Assembly (NCBI RefSeq): GCF_963855985.1
Contig: NC_087097.1
Span: forward strand, 5,551,001-5,615,000
From: Ostrinia nubilalis
Taxonomy: Eukaryota > Arthropoda > Insecta > Lepidoptera > Crambidae
Length of the DNA: 64,000 nucleotides
Direction: 5' to 3'
Made by a program: the position numbers and the translations under genes. Below are positions 1-12,203 of the stretch, piece by piece (the stretch's first letter is position 1; every line of letters starts with the position of its first letter). The notes beneath the pieces are model-generated. The model ran no database searches and was not told the origin of the DNA. It saw nothing but the letters and a program-made list of their open reading frames with translations.

Positions 1-83
1 TCAAAAGTCGATATTATTTTGAAGTAAAGCCGCCGACACCAAGCCCCCGTGCTTGGTGTGTAGAGTCCTTAAGAGGCTATGCA
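1..83. other. Window edge with small hairpin
   Basis: No gene seen. A short stem-loop is present at 37-59, where CACCAAGC is mirrored by GCTTGGTG around a C-rich loop. It could be the end of a dispersed repeat cut by the window edge. Confidence 0.3.
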
Positions 84-1959
84 AACTAAAAAACTTTTAT
101 GTCTTATGTCACATAATAGTCACCAATTTTTATCCAGTTATTTAGTTATTTCCACTTACTCACGCACGCTTTTGTTTCTTGTCGCATACTAATCACCAGC
201 CGGGATGGATATTTTATTTTCAAGTTCAACATGAAATTGGCTACTCCCCGAGCGGACGTTGACTTTTTGTGTCCAGCAGAACACTTTTTAATCAAAGACG
301 ATTATATTGTGCTTCCACTTGACACATACTTGTCTCCGATTAAAAAGTTTTCGGTATCGGTTAACGACAGCCAAAAGTCGTCAGCGGACCACAAGAAACA
401 TAGCAAATCTTATTGTATATGATTTGCTATGTTGATAGTCGCCGTTAAGACTTAGTTTGCCTATGATTGTGTCCAGTGTCAGCAACAAAAAGTGCCCACG
501 TTTGCGCTCTTCTAAAAGTTGTAAGTAAAAGTAATGAGAACCACTGGCAAAGCAGTGTTTATTGTATATCGAATGATATCAACGCGATCAGAAACAGTAA
601 AGTCTGAAAATTAGTTGGCTGCGACGCTAGACTTTCGAGAATTCGTTCTTATTGACTTTTTCGTCGTGGCTTTTTCGCTTTAGAAGTCTGAATTACTGTG
701 TTAGATTCGTTTGCTTTTGCCATTTGACTTAAAAAGTTAGATTACATTTTCTATTTGGTACATAGGTACCTACTCAAAACCTCTTTGATTTGATTATTAG
801 GCTTTCACTACTTATTTATTTGTCAAGTTTAAGATATTTATCATCTCAAAAGATTACAATAATCACAAAGAAAATACAATTTAACAAAAATATTAATTAC
901 GTAAACGCGCGAACACAAAAGTGGGTACATATTATAAAAACATTCACACACCAAACATTCAACTGCTGATCGAGTTCGACGCAGGCGCTAAGGCCGCGGA
1001 TACATTAACTCATTTACGCAACAAAATCAATTCAAGTTCAAGTCAAAATATGAAAATTTCTAACTTTCTAGCTTTTCTTGTTAGCTTATTTTTTACACTT
1101 TGTGTATTTAAGACATCTTAACAAACTTTGTATCTATCTGTACATACAATGTAGAGACACACTATCTCATCTCAGACAGATAGTCGGTTCATCTCATTAC
1201 AGCTTTTATCCGACGGCCGCTGAGTGATCGTTGAGCTAGGTCAGTAACCGGTGAATGGATTCATGAATTGATAAAGTATGTAGTCTATTTGTGTCTAATA
1301 GTACAGTGGTGTGAGGCCCTTAATATAAATAGGCTGATTGAAATTGTAGTAAAGGCACATTCAGATTTATCCATGAATACGCAAACATATTTTTACAAAT
1401 TGCAGTAAAGACTCAATTTTAGTGAGTCAATTTCGATATTGCTGTAAGAAGCAATCTTTGTAAAATAGTTCTGTTCAATATAGAAATCACGCTGTTTACC
1501 TACTGACACAATAATTAATTTATAGGTTGCAATAAAAAATCTGCCAACTGTGACATCAATTTACTAAATTAAGCAGAGTATATGCTATGACGATATTTTA
1601 GTTGTTTATTATTGTGTTTTGGTTATAAGAACTATTGTAACCATATTCTTTGAAATAAACTATTCTTTTCTATTCCGTTTGAGCGTATTTAACTCTAAGC
1701 TTTTTCATTTAAAAACTTTCTTGATTTTGTGAGTAAGAGTTTGATTTCCGCGCTTACATCGCCCAGCACTGGTCCATTACAATGGTTAATAACGGATAAC
1801 ACATACGAGTATACTCAACAGTTCTACTAGAAAACTCTGTCTCCGCCTATCTCATTCATATGCTCATCATTGCTGTAAAATGTGTCTCCTACGGAATTCG
1901 AAGCTACGATTGCACGATTACAAAGTCTGTTAGCCAATCCACCAAGCCGCCTTACACTT
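84..1959. other. AT-rich non-coding stretch
   Basis: No ORF here is longer than about 66 codons and none shows a recognisable domain. I see no terminal repeats or LINE tail. It reads as ordinary intergenic or intronic DNA. Confidence 0.5.
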
Positions 1960-1965
1960 TATCGC

Positions 1966-2106
1966 CTGTGTTCACAAACGATGCTTGCTTAAGTGAAGCA
2001 GCAAATCGAACGCATAGCGTTGAATAGAGCTCTGTGATTGGTTCGTGTGTCACCCTGTGCGTCCACGCGCACTGTGAGATCTCATAGTAATGTTTGTGAA
2101 TACGTA
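1966..2106 (-). repeat. Short palindrome-ended repeat (MITE-like), copy 1 of 3
   Basis: The unit begins with GTTCACAAACGATGCTTGC and ends with ATGTTTGTGAATACG, so its ends are imperfect inverted repeats. Related copies lie at 24506-24640 and 44996-45137 in the opposite orientation, sharing the interior around GTGACACACGAACCAATCAC. There is no coding capacity. A small non-autonomous DNA transposon is the best guess; the superfamily is unknown. Confidence 0.5.
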
Positions 2107-2266
2107 ACTATCAGCACATTTTGTAACCGGTATTCGGAAGGGCCGCTGTCAGCGGGTCAAATGCTGACCTGAGCCAACGAACGTAAATGATAATAATATG
2201 GTAATTGTATTACATTACCTCGGCCGATAGACAATTTTAGCTGTAAAATACCTAAACTATGTAAAA

Positions 2267-2312
2267 CTAGCTTTTGCCCGCGACTTCACCCGCGTGAAAT
2301 TTAGTCTGTCTT
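2267..2312 (-). mobile_element. Helitron-like 3' end fragment
   Basis: Reading the minus strand, the sequence carries the GCGGGTGAAGTCGCGGGC hairpin followed by AAAAGCTAG, the same 3' terminus seen in the fuller copies at 23348 and 41779. Only the end is preserved; the 5' part is not recognisable. Confidence 0.5.
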
Positions 2313-2429
2313 GAGCGTTCATGATTTGCCAGTCTGTCTGTTTGAATATTATTTAATGTCACAGAAAAAACAACTAAGCAAATACATTTTTAATTTTCGT
2401 GAGTAGTCCTAAATACTTGCTGAATTATT

Positions 2430-2779
2430 CATCATCATCATCATCTCAGCCATAGGACGTCCACTGCTGAACATAGGCCTCCCCCAATGCTTTCCATGTT
2501 GCCCGGTTGGTAGCGGCCTACGTCCAGCGCCTTCCTTTATGATGTCGTCGGTCCACCTTGTGAGTGGACGTCCAACGCTGCATTTTCCGGTACGCGGCCT
2601 CCAATCCAGAACCTTGCTGCCCCATCGGGCGTCAGTTGTGCGTGCTATGTGCCCTGCCCATTGCCACTTTAGCTTGCTAATTCGTCGGGCTATGTTAGCG
2701 ACTTTAGTTCGTTTACGGATCTCCTCATTTCTGATTCGATCTCGTGAAGAAACATCGAGCATAGCCGTCTCCATAGCAC
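2430..2779 (-). mobile_element. RTE-like LINE 3' tail with 11-bp target duplication
   Basis: A 350-bp, 5'-truncated LINE copy. The minus-strand frame reads a typical C-terminal tail of RTE-like reverse transcriptases, with KLKWQWAGHIAR, then VGRPLTRWTDDI. It stops near a very short 3' UTR that ends in an (ATG)n microsatellite (plus strand CATCATCATC at 2430). The copy is bounded by an exact duplication GCTGAATTATT at 2419-2429 and 2780-2790, which proves insertion by target-primed reverse transcription. The 136-codon open frame is a fossil, not a host gene. Confidence 0.85.
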
Positions 2780-2790
2780 GCTGAATTATT

Positions 2791-3540
2791 ATCGCCGAGA
2801 AATAATAACTTTTAGTCAAAAAATCGATAATGAGCCTCCCAACACATTATTTAATATTAAAATAAGTTTTTATGTGCCTGTTGCACTCGGATTAAAACAT
2901 TGAACTCGTAACGTTTCGTTCCCTCCGTCCTTGTTTTAAATGGAACATTAAGGAGAGTGCACACTTACATTAAAAAGTCCAAGTTCAGGCTAAAGTGCAA
3001 TTACGTTCGATTTTTTTATGTTTTGGGTAAAAAAAAAATTAAGCTTTTAACAGGTAATATCTCGTTTTATTTTAGGCTCTAGTATATTACCCAAGAAGTT
3101 TTTAATTGTATTTCACGAAATAAATTATACTTATTCAATAATTATAATCATTAGGATCGTATAGAAATAATGATTTGATGCAGTTCTAACAATTTTAATC
3201 ATTCATCGAAATATATTACTAACACTTTCTATGATTATTTATGTAATAATAATTCTAACGTTTCCTATACGCAATTGCGGTTTAAATTATACCGAATTTT
3301 TATTTATAATAATAACTCGGAACTCGGTAACTATTCATGTAGAACCACATTTAATTTTAATCTCAAATAAAAAACTAAGAGCATTCTTGAGCAGTATGTA
3401 CAAATTAATGATACATCAAGTTAAGCACTGTGGAATCTTGTGTAACTGTATTATGTACTATTAAGCAACAAACATTTTTAATTTGATGTGAGGACATAAT
3501 CTTCCAATAAAGATTATTAAAAAGAGTTACTTAGTTTAAA
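2791..3540. other. AT-rich non-coding stretch
   Basis: No ORF with domain content and no clear repeat boundary were found. Confidence 0.5.
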
Positions 3541-3551
3541 ATTTCCACTAT

Positions 3552-3598
3552 GGTACCCAACCACACAATCCGCGCGCGTACCCGTGTGGTTGGGTACC
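3552..3598. repeat. Perfect 15-bp inverted repeat (hairpin)
   Basis: GGTACCCAACCACAC is mirrored exactly by GTGTGGTTGGGTACC around a 17-base GC-rich loop (ATCCGCGCGCGTACCC region). It could be a tiny MITE or a structured element; no flanking gene explains it. Confidence 0.7.
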
Positions 3599-3949
3599 TA
3601 CCTACACTACTTGTGCCGGCGTTACTAAGCTGAAATTTTAAGCTAAGCAATTTTATTTTTCTAATTATGGATTTCCGCAAAGTAACGCCTGATACTATTA
3701 ATTAATCTTCCAATAACAAAAGTTTAAATAAAAATGTTACCAGTGTGAACGCGCCCTTACCAATGCGAGTGCAGACCACTTGATAAGGGAAGTGCCCGTG
3801 TGATAACGCTCACACGCGAGCGTGCTGTAATCGCTTTTAACTTTAAGCTTGCATGTGTTTTGTGTTCTATCGAGTACGGATGGAATTGTAAACAGCTTTC
3901 TTTGGAATTTAAGAAAGTCTTATTTTTAGAATTTAGTGTGAGTATTTTT
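3599..3949. other. Non-coding stretch
   Basis: No gene or repeat was recognised in this interval. Confidence 0.4.
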
Positions 3950-4147
3950 TATGCATAACAGGGAAGATATTTGACCACAAGCGCACCTGATGTTAAGTGG
4001 GATGCAGCCTAGGATGGTACTATCTGACATGTAAGTGCCTAATCACTCTCGCCTTGAAAAGGCCCGGTTTATAGTCTTCGGGAAAGACAGCAACAGGCAA
4101 CGAATTCCAGTCCCTAGCTGTTCGCATTATAAAAGAGTAATCGAAAC
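3950..4147 (-). mobile_element. CR1/Jockey-like LINE 3' tail
   Basis: On the minus strand the frame reads SFIMRTARDWNSLPVAVFPE and then a FKARV-type tail, a pattern found at the C-terminus of CR1/Jockey-type LINE reverse transcriptases. A short 3' UTR follows, ending CCTGTTATGCATAAAAAAT (plus strand ATTTTTTATGCATAACAGG). A second copy in the opposite orientation is at 46800-47059. I found no clean target duplication. Confidence 0.7.
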
Positions 4148-5332
4148 GCTTAGTGCGAGTTCAAAGTCTATATTTAGCTTTTTGAACTGCTCATGAAATT
4201 AGCTTTCAATTAAATTACTTTTTAATTGTAAATAAAACATAATATTTGTGAATATTCGTAAAATATAATAGGCTACTGTTATAATGCAGATTTTGATACG
4301 AGAAGGTATGCACTTTCTCTCATGTGAATCATCTTTTCAGAATTTCCAGCTCAATTTTATAAGCGTAAATTACTACTTATGTGAAAAGTATTACACGCGT
4401 TTTAAAAAAAAAGCCAATTACGAGTTGTAATTTGTGGTAATTGTGGTTTACATTGAAATTATATAACTCTTTCGATACCTAATTCATTACGTCATTATTG
4501 TTGCTCTTCATTATGTATTTCTATTTATTGAAATCATGTTACTAGGTTTAATATCCATTATAATGATGTACTTGTGAGACAGATGACATTTATAATTATC
4601 CTGTGGGTCTAACAAACAAAGTGCACATTATAATCGCAAACCAGTCGAAAAACAGTCGAAAGGCCTTCGATTCGATCAAAAAGTGCAACTTGTTTAGGGG
4701 GGCTGATAATACATTTTATGTTTGAGCTGGGTTTGACATACATTTTTACCAAATTCTATAAAAAGTATCCTAAACAATTTCCTAGAAAATCTTTGATACT
4801 GTTTGCTCGTTACATAGCCCGTTTGATAAGGACATTGTTTGAATGATACCTATCAGTTTACAAACGCTGTAGTCACTTTCAGTTTCATGTTTGTGTAACG
4901 GATAGTGATATCTCGTTGTGTTTAGTCCGTTATATTGATGTAGACTGGATTTACCCAGGATGATATTTTACTTAACATCTTTGAAAACAATGTCATTTTA
5001 CTTAAATAACTATTGAGATATTCTGCTATTAGCAGATAATTAGTAAGATATTACTTACTATTTATTTATATTTCTATAGATACCCGTATAAGACTATTTT
5101 TACACAGGTACCTATTTTGTGAGAAAAATAACATCTTTTACACTAACTTCCATACAACAGTTTGTGGTACTACCACATACTGTTTGCCCGTGGCACAAAA
5201 ATGACGGATAATAATGTAGTATTTTTCCTATGTCAATAAATACTTTGAGTAAAGCAAGAGCTGTTACCAAAAAACTAAATATAGTCTTGAGTAAGTGATA
5301 CGGGTCACTTAATCATCTATTTTAATGTGGGG
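4148..5332. other. AT-rich non-coding stretch
   Basis: No supported gene or repeat. Only short, domain-free ORFs occur. Confidence 0.5.
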
Positions 5333-5468
5333 GGTAGGTAGGCCTCCCACTAAGTGGACCGACAATCTGGTGAAGGTCACGGGAAGCCCCTGGATGCGGG
5401 TAGCAAAAGTTGTGGAAATCCTTAAGGGAGGGCTATATCCAGCAATGGATGTCATTTGGCTGAAATAA
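5333..5468 (+). mobile_element. RTE-like LINE 3' tail
   Basis: The plus-strand frame from about 5335 reads GRPPTKWTDNLVKV, then WMRVA and a stop after DVIWLK, the conserved end of RTE-like ORFs. About 135 bp survive. No unambiguous target duplication was seen. Confidence 0.7.
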
Positions 5469-5789
5469 ACGAGCTACTTATAAAGCAAAACGAAATATGA
5501 GCATGAAGCAATTGGCTAAGATATAGTCAAATGTATTGATTTTGAATTATACATAAAATAATATGTCTACCCAAATTCCTTCCGCTCCTTATTACATTTT
5601 ATGCTCATATCCGCTTATGTGATTAAGATTGCAACAATACAATTCTTATCGCTATCAATTTAACGTTACATCAAATAGCAAACATACATTAATCAGACAA
5701 ATGACTCGACCATTCATATCGCTTACAACGTCCTTTGACGAGGCAAAATTATCAGCGTCACCAATAATGGAACGATAAGGCTTCATTAA

Positions 5790-6160
5790 AATGCGGGCCA
5801 CATCTATTATTTCACGTTTTTCCGCCGCAAATTTTATCAAACGCGTCGAACGGAAGCGAGCCGATGCGCACATCTCGCCGCATCCCGTTTCTCTCCTCAG
5901 CCAATCGCCTCCGACCTCCGACCAACGGACCTCCATAGAACTCCCTCAGTCTCGAACTGGCGGCCGACCCGAGCAGACGTGCGCTCGGTCAGTGATCCAA
6001 CTACTCGCGAGCTTTCGAATATCTTACCTGTGGATTGTCAGTGACATGTGCTCTTAAGAAACCTTTTGTGTGTGACCTCTGGATTCCCCCAAAAATCAAT
6101 TTTCCCAACTCATCCTCAATCACACCAGGATATAAATCAAGGTTGGTGTTATATGCTTCG
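5790..6160 (+). promoter_or_regulatory. GC-rich promoter or first-exon candidate
   Basis: Unlike its AT-rich surroundings, this stretch is rich in CG dinucleotides (for example 5818-5880 and 5950-6010). It contains GCTCGGTCAGTGATC at about 5986, which includes the arthropod initiator-like TCAGT. A possible splice donor (AATCAAG then GTTGGT) lies near 6143. An 88-codon ORF here has no domain. This could be the promoter and non-coding first exon of a gene whose coding exons lie outside the window. That is inference only. Confidence 0.25.
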
Positions 6161-8280
6161 CGAATAATAATGCGATTGGATGCATTCGGAATGTCACTTG
6201 GCCGGTCATGTTAGAGCAATGCAAAGATGGTGTAAGTGGAGGAATTTTAAAATTGTGTACTGGACAAGTTCAACGACACGCGGGCCTTGGTTGATTATAG
6301 TTTGTTTTTTCTTGTTTGACCGGTGCGTAGCGTAGGTGTTTCTGCGCGGTCGATCGTTCCTGCTCACTATAATTAATTTACTTCCAATATACTGATGCGT
6401 TTATCCGATAGTGAATTTGCATTAACATCGCAACCATGATCGTTTAATGGTCTTGTTTTTGCATCAATTACACTGGAAGCTTGACTGTCAACAAACCCAT
6501 TGAGAATCAAGTTGGTATTCGTATAAAGATCAATTTGCGCGTCTTCGTCGAAGTTTATTTCTTTTAAAATATAAATTTTACATTTCGGCTTTATTTAAGT
6601 GAATAACAGTTATTTTTACTGCTATAAAAACATGTTATCTAATTAACTCGAATTAGTGATAATTCATTACTTAATTGACTGGCAATTAATACGTTTCAAA
6701 TATATGAACACTGCATTTCAACATAGACATGTAATGATAGAACACTCAAGTAAATTGAAAATTTATTTTGAAGTCGTCTGTAGCTGTACCGAAGTCACAC
6801 ATTTCCGTGTGTCAATATACTCTGAGTGGGTAACTGATTTACATATAACAGTTCCAACATACACAGCATATACATTTGCCTCTTTTTCTGTTTTTATGGT
6901 CTCCCATCATAGACATAGTATTCGCAGTCATAACTGGTTCTAGAAATGGTCATAGGTACGTACCTGTTAGTTCTTGTCGTTAGTTCTACATTTAGATAGA
7001 TACTTAAATATAAAAACTTCATACATTTTAATGAGCAAAATTTTAAAACACTTGTCTGCAGCAGAATGCAAAAGGTTTGAACAACCTTGAAATACTGCTA
7101 ATATTGAAGGATACAAAACAGAGAAGATGAGTGTCAATTTATTCGCTTCTTCAGCGATAACTTTTTTGAAGTAAACGGGATCAATTTCTAGTCATTGGAT
7201 TATGGCTCATAGTTTCTGAATCATTAGACTACTTAGATCCCCTTTTAAAGGAATTATTGAATCATCACGTGTAAGAAATGATACCTGTCTTAAAACACTA
7301 CATCACAATCAATTTTTTTAACAAACTACTAAATATTCGTCATATTGTCACTTTCTACAATAGAAAACATTACCTCAAATTACTGAATATCACTTTTAAC
7401 GACAATCGTTCAAAACAATATCTGAATGCACTTATCAACAGGATGCAGTAATAACTGCACAAGGTTATCCCATTGTTGTGCATCCTCCAAATGCCTAATC
7501 TAACTTCAATTACATAGGAACCTCATACCAATTAGGTAACGTTGGTGTTTTGTTCATATTTTTGTGTTTTGTTCGTGCAATCGTGTCAAGGAGGCTATAA
7601 CCATTGCTGTATGTATGTTTTTTGCCAGATACCGGTCTCGGTTAATAATATTTTACCTGGTACAGTCCAGCATGAAATCGGCGTTTCGTAGAATTGGCCA
7701 GAACTTTATAAGTGTAGTCAATTATCGCAGAGTAGTTATCGACGCGAAACACTTTGATGAAAGGGTTCTGATTTATCTCTTTATCAGAGGTATTTTAGGT
7801 AATGATATCATTATCAATATTACTCGTAACTGCACACACGAAAATTAAATATGGAGCAATTACTAAATTTAATATAGGTAGGTCAATGTTCTCTGAAAAA
7901 AGTATTTTTGGAATTTAGAAAAATATTTTGGAAAAATATACAATATAAAAGTCTTAGTGGTAAAAAAACGCATAGATGTTAATTTTACATGACATTATCC
8001 TAATGCAGAAATGAACTCTTGAAATTTTTTGAAGATATCGCTCAAGAGTACTTCTTGCTGACATGTAATTTGAACCAATCGCATTGAAGAACACTTGTCT
8101 AACTATTGTATCCTGACCATGTGGCTGGCCTACGTCAGAAAATGTGACTCACAGTTAGTGATCACTACGCAATCGGTTACAGTACAATCATAATGGGCTA
8201 TTCTTATTGACATTTGCTTTATTTGTTTTGCTACTGAGACGCTAAATGGGTATACAGTTGTGCTAATCGAGTTCAACCTC
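6161..8280. other. Non-coding stretch
   Basis: Several 60-95 codon ORFs occur (such as 6656-6943 and 7564-7848) but none shows a domain, signal or repeat relationship. No transposon ends were recognised. Confidence 0.45.
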
Positions 8281-8429
8281 AGATCATAGAAAGAGAATAG
8301 ATATGAAGTCGCGCGTAACTACAACGAGAACCAGTGTCCCCACATTTCCCCCACCACAGCTCCCACACACACATTCAACTGTGTAAAAACAAAGCGACTG
8401 AGAGTCTACGACAACATGTGCAACCGGCT

Positions 8430-8500
8430 TAAAAGTGCTGTGATTGGCCAGAAGGCGTGCCTTATGGCCAATCAATGGCCGCGTGACGTGACGCACACTT
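8430..8500. promoter_or_regulatory. Possible regulatory cluster: CCAAT boxes and CRE-like site
   Basis: Within about 70 bp the sequence holds GTGATTGGCC, then GGCCAATCAATGG (CCAAT-type boxes in both orientations), followed by CGTGACGTGACGC, which contains a TGACGTGA core resembling a CRE/ATF site. The clustering is real; function is inferred. Confidence 0.25.
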
Positions 8501-8580
8501 TGAAAAAAGCAATTAGAGAGAAGAAAGATAAAATGGAGTCGATAAGATATCGATACTTTAAATCCTGGGGGCAAGGCTCG

Positions 8581-10940
8581 AAATTGGTTTAAAAAATGCT
8601 TGTATGAAAACCTTTTTATTATTATACGTTATTATTATGTTCTTTAACGATTTTTGCATAAAGGAGTCAGTTCCATTTTGTATGGACGAAAAACTCAGAA
8701 TCAATTATTGGGACTAAATGAAGTTACCTTATATTAATTTACCCCAACCAAAGCTCAATGTCGTTATCGATGGAGTATAGAAGTTATAGACTGACAAAGT
8801 TTGTATGAAAAGTCATGGGTTAAGTAGGTACTTGCGATTTTTACCAGTATTTACAATATTGGTAATATATTATTATTTACTTTAATAATAATAACAGGAT
8901 CACTGTAATTATTATTAACTACTATCGCGCATTAACTTTTTAATTATGGCGAAATTCGTACCGCCTATGTTTATAAAAAATAATGCCTATATTAGGCTTT
9001 CAACTAGCTCTTATAGTAATTACATAGTTGACAGTTACTAATCCCTTCTACTATTGTTATTGTTTTTGTAAAAACTTAAAAATCGCAAGCAACTCATGAT
9101 TTTTTCATTCAAAATTAGAAAATAGAAAATAATGATTTACTTCTATTTATCGATAATAGGAAACCGTATTAGAACACGAGCCCTGCACTATGTTACGACC
9201 GGCACATGCGGCTGTACTGTGTTTTTTCACGCGTCAGTGGATATCGGAAGAAATAAAATACATTGCGCAGTAGTTACGCATGACATAAAGTGGTTGCTAA
9301 CTAAATCGTCAATGTACAACGTGTTTGAATTTTTATCACCACTAATTTCGATATCGCAGTAAATGTCACGGCACTGAATTCGTTCGTAAAAATGTTTAGT
9401 TTTTTTTATTTATAAGCAAAATACCAATGGATTTGCAATACTTACATGTGGTAAATGACTTCATTGTTCCTGTAGTTCTTCGTTTCACTTATGTTATTGC
9501 ACGTTACGACGCATTATCCAACAATATCGGAGAACATTTCCTCAGTACGACTGAATCGCGACTAACCTGGCGTCGCGGGCGATGTTCGTTTCTGGGCATA
9601 TCGCGGAGACACGCGCCACGCCCCCGTTTCACATCTATTCCCTTCTATGATCTGAGAGTTCAACATTCGAGATGTTTGAACTCAACTCCACTCTTTGCTT
9701 TTAGTTTTACTGAAAACTAAATTCCTCTCCTATTGTGCTAAAAGATGTTATCATTTTAATGGACTTTCTCCAAATTGCACAGACTGTACGTATATTTTTA
9801 GTTTTGATGCAGATTTCATTAGTCTGTTCTTTCATTTAGCAGGTTATCATTTCCGATGTGTGAATTTTTGCTCATCTTTATTCATGAATAAAACAATCAA
9901 ATTGATCAAGTTCAAAGAGAATCCGAGCACGCCATAGCAATGTCCTTGACGAGCCATAAGCCGAATGTGATTAGAGCCATCAAACGCAACGTGGCCCACC
10001 GGAAAGCTATTACGATATAATAAAGGCAAAGAATGTACTTTTATAGTCAAAACACGTGTATGAGGTTTTGATTATGGTACAAGTTTAACAGCTAAAACCA
10101 TCGATTTACTTCTACAATAGAAAAAGCGTAAAGTTTTCTAGAAAAACAACGTTTTTGATCAAAATAAATCATCTGACCATAAAGGTTCTAATAAGAATAA
10201 AATGACCGTCTCTTTTCTTGTAAGTTGAAGGATGCAATCATAAATATCTGACCAGCGAAGTCTTGCAACCATGCTTGTATATACGAGAATTACTTATTTA
10301 TCACCCGTAAATCAAAATTAAAACATAAAATTGGGAGCTCTACCTTACCGCGAAAGCGCTAACAAATACCCTAAAATTATGATACAAGAAGATACCCCAA
10401 CTTTAAATTACTTCCATGATATTTTCAGTAGCACGCCTTTATGGCTCGCGACTTGATGAATATTAAAGTCATCTTGTTTTACGCCTCGAATATAAATTCG
10501 GCTTTAGCTACACACTCTTTGGCTTCCACCATCATCTCTATAACAATGCTCGGTTTAAACCCGGCTGCTTTGTTTAAGGGCAATCAAAATTATGCACGGC
10601 GGTATCATATTTTCTGTGACGTCAACAGCTTAGTTGTGCGCTCTTCGAATAGTGATAGGATCAAAAATACGATTGTCAAAGAAATTGATACTGTAGAGAT
10701 TATAATTTTGGCATCGGGGAACATTAATCCTGAACCTTAGAATCTAGAGGGCTTTGCGATCACAATATTCCTAGATTTTGTGCTTGGGCTAAGTGCTATC
10801 AGCTTTAGTTCGGATTAGTCGACGCTTGTAATGTCTAACAATCACAATAATGGAATGAGCAATATTTGAAGGTTAGCAAAATTGCGGATCATCAAATTTT
10901 GTTACTTTTTAGACACATGAGTACAATTTTGTCATCGTTG
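8581..10940. other. Non-coding stretch
   Basis: Open frames up to 97 codons (9427-9720) are present without recognisable domains. No repeat boundary was found. The 9530-9650 segment is more GC-rich than its surroundings but shows no further feature. Confidence 0.4.
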
Positions 10941-10959
10941 AAAAGTTGATATCATTATG

Positions 10960-11078
10960 GGCATGTATGGGAGTGCGCACACTACGCCGATTCGATTTGG
11001 CCGATTCTTCATACAATTTAAAATCGGGCACAACTATTGGCCAACTAAAAATCAACGGTGTGTGCCTACACTGCCTAC
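10960..11078 (+). repeat. Diverged partial copy of the 50519 MITE family
   Basis: The order of motifs GTGCGCAC, CCGATT, TTCATACAA, AATCGGG, GGCCAACTAAAA matches the right two-thirds of the MITE at 50519-50700. The left terminal repeat is missing. Confidence 0.5.
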
Positions 11079-11120
11079 TCTTAATCGTATATAAATGGAT
11101 CACATCAAGTGAAAAATCAC

Positions 11121-11253
11121 TTAAATTCGGATTAGATCATTTAAGAGCCCACATCCCTAGCGTTCCATCCGCGTTCCATTCAAGAACAACTGGCGTGGCA
11201 ATCTTAGCGCCGGTACCGAAATCCGAATGCGTGCGCTAAACAATGGTCGTAAA
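11121..11253 (+). repeat. Dispersed direct repeat, copy 1 (second at 12610)
   Basis: About 130 bp closely matches 12610-12742, including CCCACATCCCTAGCGTTCCA and the end AACAATGGTCGTAAA. The copies are about 1.5 kb apart in the same orientation. No coding content was recognised. It could be a segmental duplication or an uncharacterised repeat family. Confidence 0.7.
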
Positions 11254-11266
11254 GGACAATGGGCAA

Positions 11267-11520
11267 AATGGTACCCGGCTCCAATAGATATGAGTCTAGT
11301 ATCGTTTGAAAGGTCTTACCAAGATGAACAACTTTTACTATGACCACCAGCCTCAGATCTGGTTGTGTACGAAGATATACATACTTTTTTGCAGAATGGT
11401 ACCCGGCTCCAATAGTTATGTTTGTAGTGTCATTTGAAAGGTCTTACCAAGACGAACAACATTTACTATGGCCACCAGCCTCAGATCTGGTTGCGTTCGA
11501 AGATAAAGATACTTTTTGTG
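11267..11520 (+). repeat. Tandem duplication, two units of 128 bp
   Basis: Unit 1 starts AATGGTACCCGGCTCCAATA at 11267 and unit 2 starts with the same bases at 11395. The two units stay similar through CACCAGCCTCAGATCTGGTT, with scattered substitutions. The overlapping short ORFs are a by-product of this repeat. Confidence 0.8.
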
Positions 11521-11537
11521 TAACCTAAGTATCATAC

Positions 11538-11714
11538 AGTATGAAGAGGGACGCGCTCGGGGCAGGGCACCGACGAGATGGTCGGACGCGGTGAGGAAGA
11601 CGGTGGGCGGGAGTTTGCATCGTGCAGTCCACACAGCTTATGACCGCAGTCTGTGGAGGAACACTATCTGTGGTCGCGATCCTCATCAGTGAGGGACCGA
11701 GGAAGAAGAAGAAG
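11538..11714 (+). mobile_element. LINE 3' tail with (GAA)n end and 11-bp target duplication
   Basis: The plus-strand frame reads RGRAPTRWSDAVRK and YDRSLWRN, a C-terminal pattern of RTE-like LINEs, and ends in GAGGAAGAAGAAGAAGAAG. The copy is bounded by the exact duplication AAGTATCATAC at 11527-11537 and 11715-11725. It is 5' truncated to 177 bp. The tail microsatellite differs from the (ATG)n and (GAAC)n tails elsewhere in the window, so it belongs to a separate subfamily. Confidence 0.8.
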
Positions 11715-11852
11715 AAGTATCATACGTGTCCATCGTATGGTACTTGGGTTATGCGAGGCAGGAAGGGTTTACTGCTCCAGCATCCTTCCTTAACTCTATA
11801 ATTATTGATGGGGATAATTGTGAAATAAATATTTTTATTTAAAGAAGTACTA

Positions 11853-11971
11853 CCCCCTTATTAATAAAAAGTTACACCTAGGAAGAACCTTGGATTAAAA
11901 TGACATTTCCATACCAAATGACAATTTAAGCCAGAGTTCAACTAGGGTGTAACTTGTATTAATAAAGGGGT
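11853..11971. mobile_element. Short MITE with TA target duplication
   Basis: The left end CCCCCTTATTAATA and the right end TATTAATAAAGGGG are inverted repeats that continue inward over GTTACACC(C)TAG. TA flanks both sides (11851-11852 and 11972-11973). The element is 119 bp and nearly all palindrome, as expected for a Tc1/mariner-type MITE. Confidence 0.65.
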
Positions 11972-12023
11972 TAAACTTTATTACTTCTTAAGGGTTTTAT
12001 TATGGGTTGCTAAAGCGAATAAA

Positions 12024-12191
12024 CCCACAAGACCCAATAAGTACATCCAGAAGATGGACCGACGACCTCATAAAGGTAGCGGGAAGGCGCTGGATGCAGG
12101 CCGCCACCAACCGGCCATTGTGGAAATCATTGGGGGAGGCCTATGTTCAACTGGACGTCCTATGGCTAAAATGATCATGATGATGATGATG
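12024..12191 (+). mobile_element. RTE-like LINE 3' tail with 12-bp target duplication
   Basis: The plus strand encodes the RTE C-terminal pattern (WTDDLIKVAG-like, with damage) followed by GGCTAAAATGATCATGATGATG. The exact duplication AAAGCGAATAAA lies at 12012-12023 and 12192-12203. Only 168 bp survive. Confidence 0.85.
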
Positions 12192-12203
12192 AAAGCGAAT
12201 AAA

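Noticed and set aside
2409..2819. 136-codon ORF as a host gene
   Set aside because: It is the C-terminal tail of an RTE-like LINE, bounded by an 11-bp target duplication.
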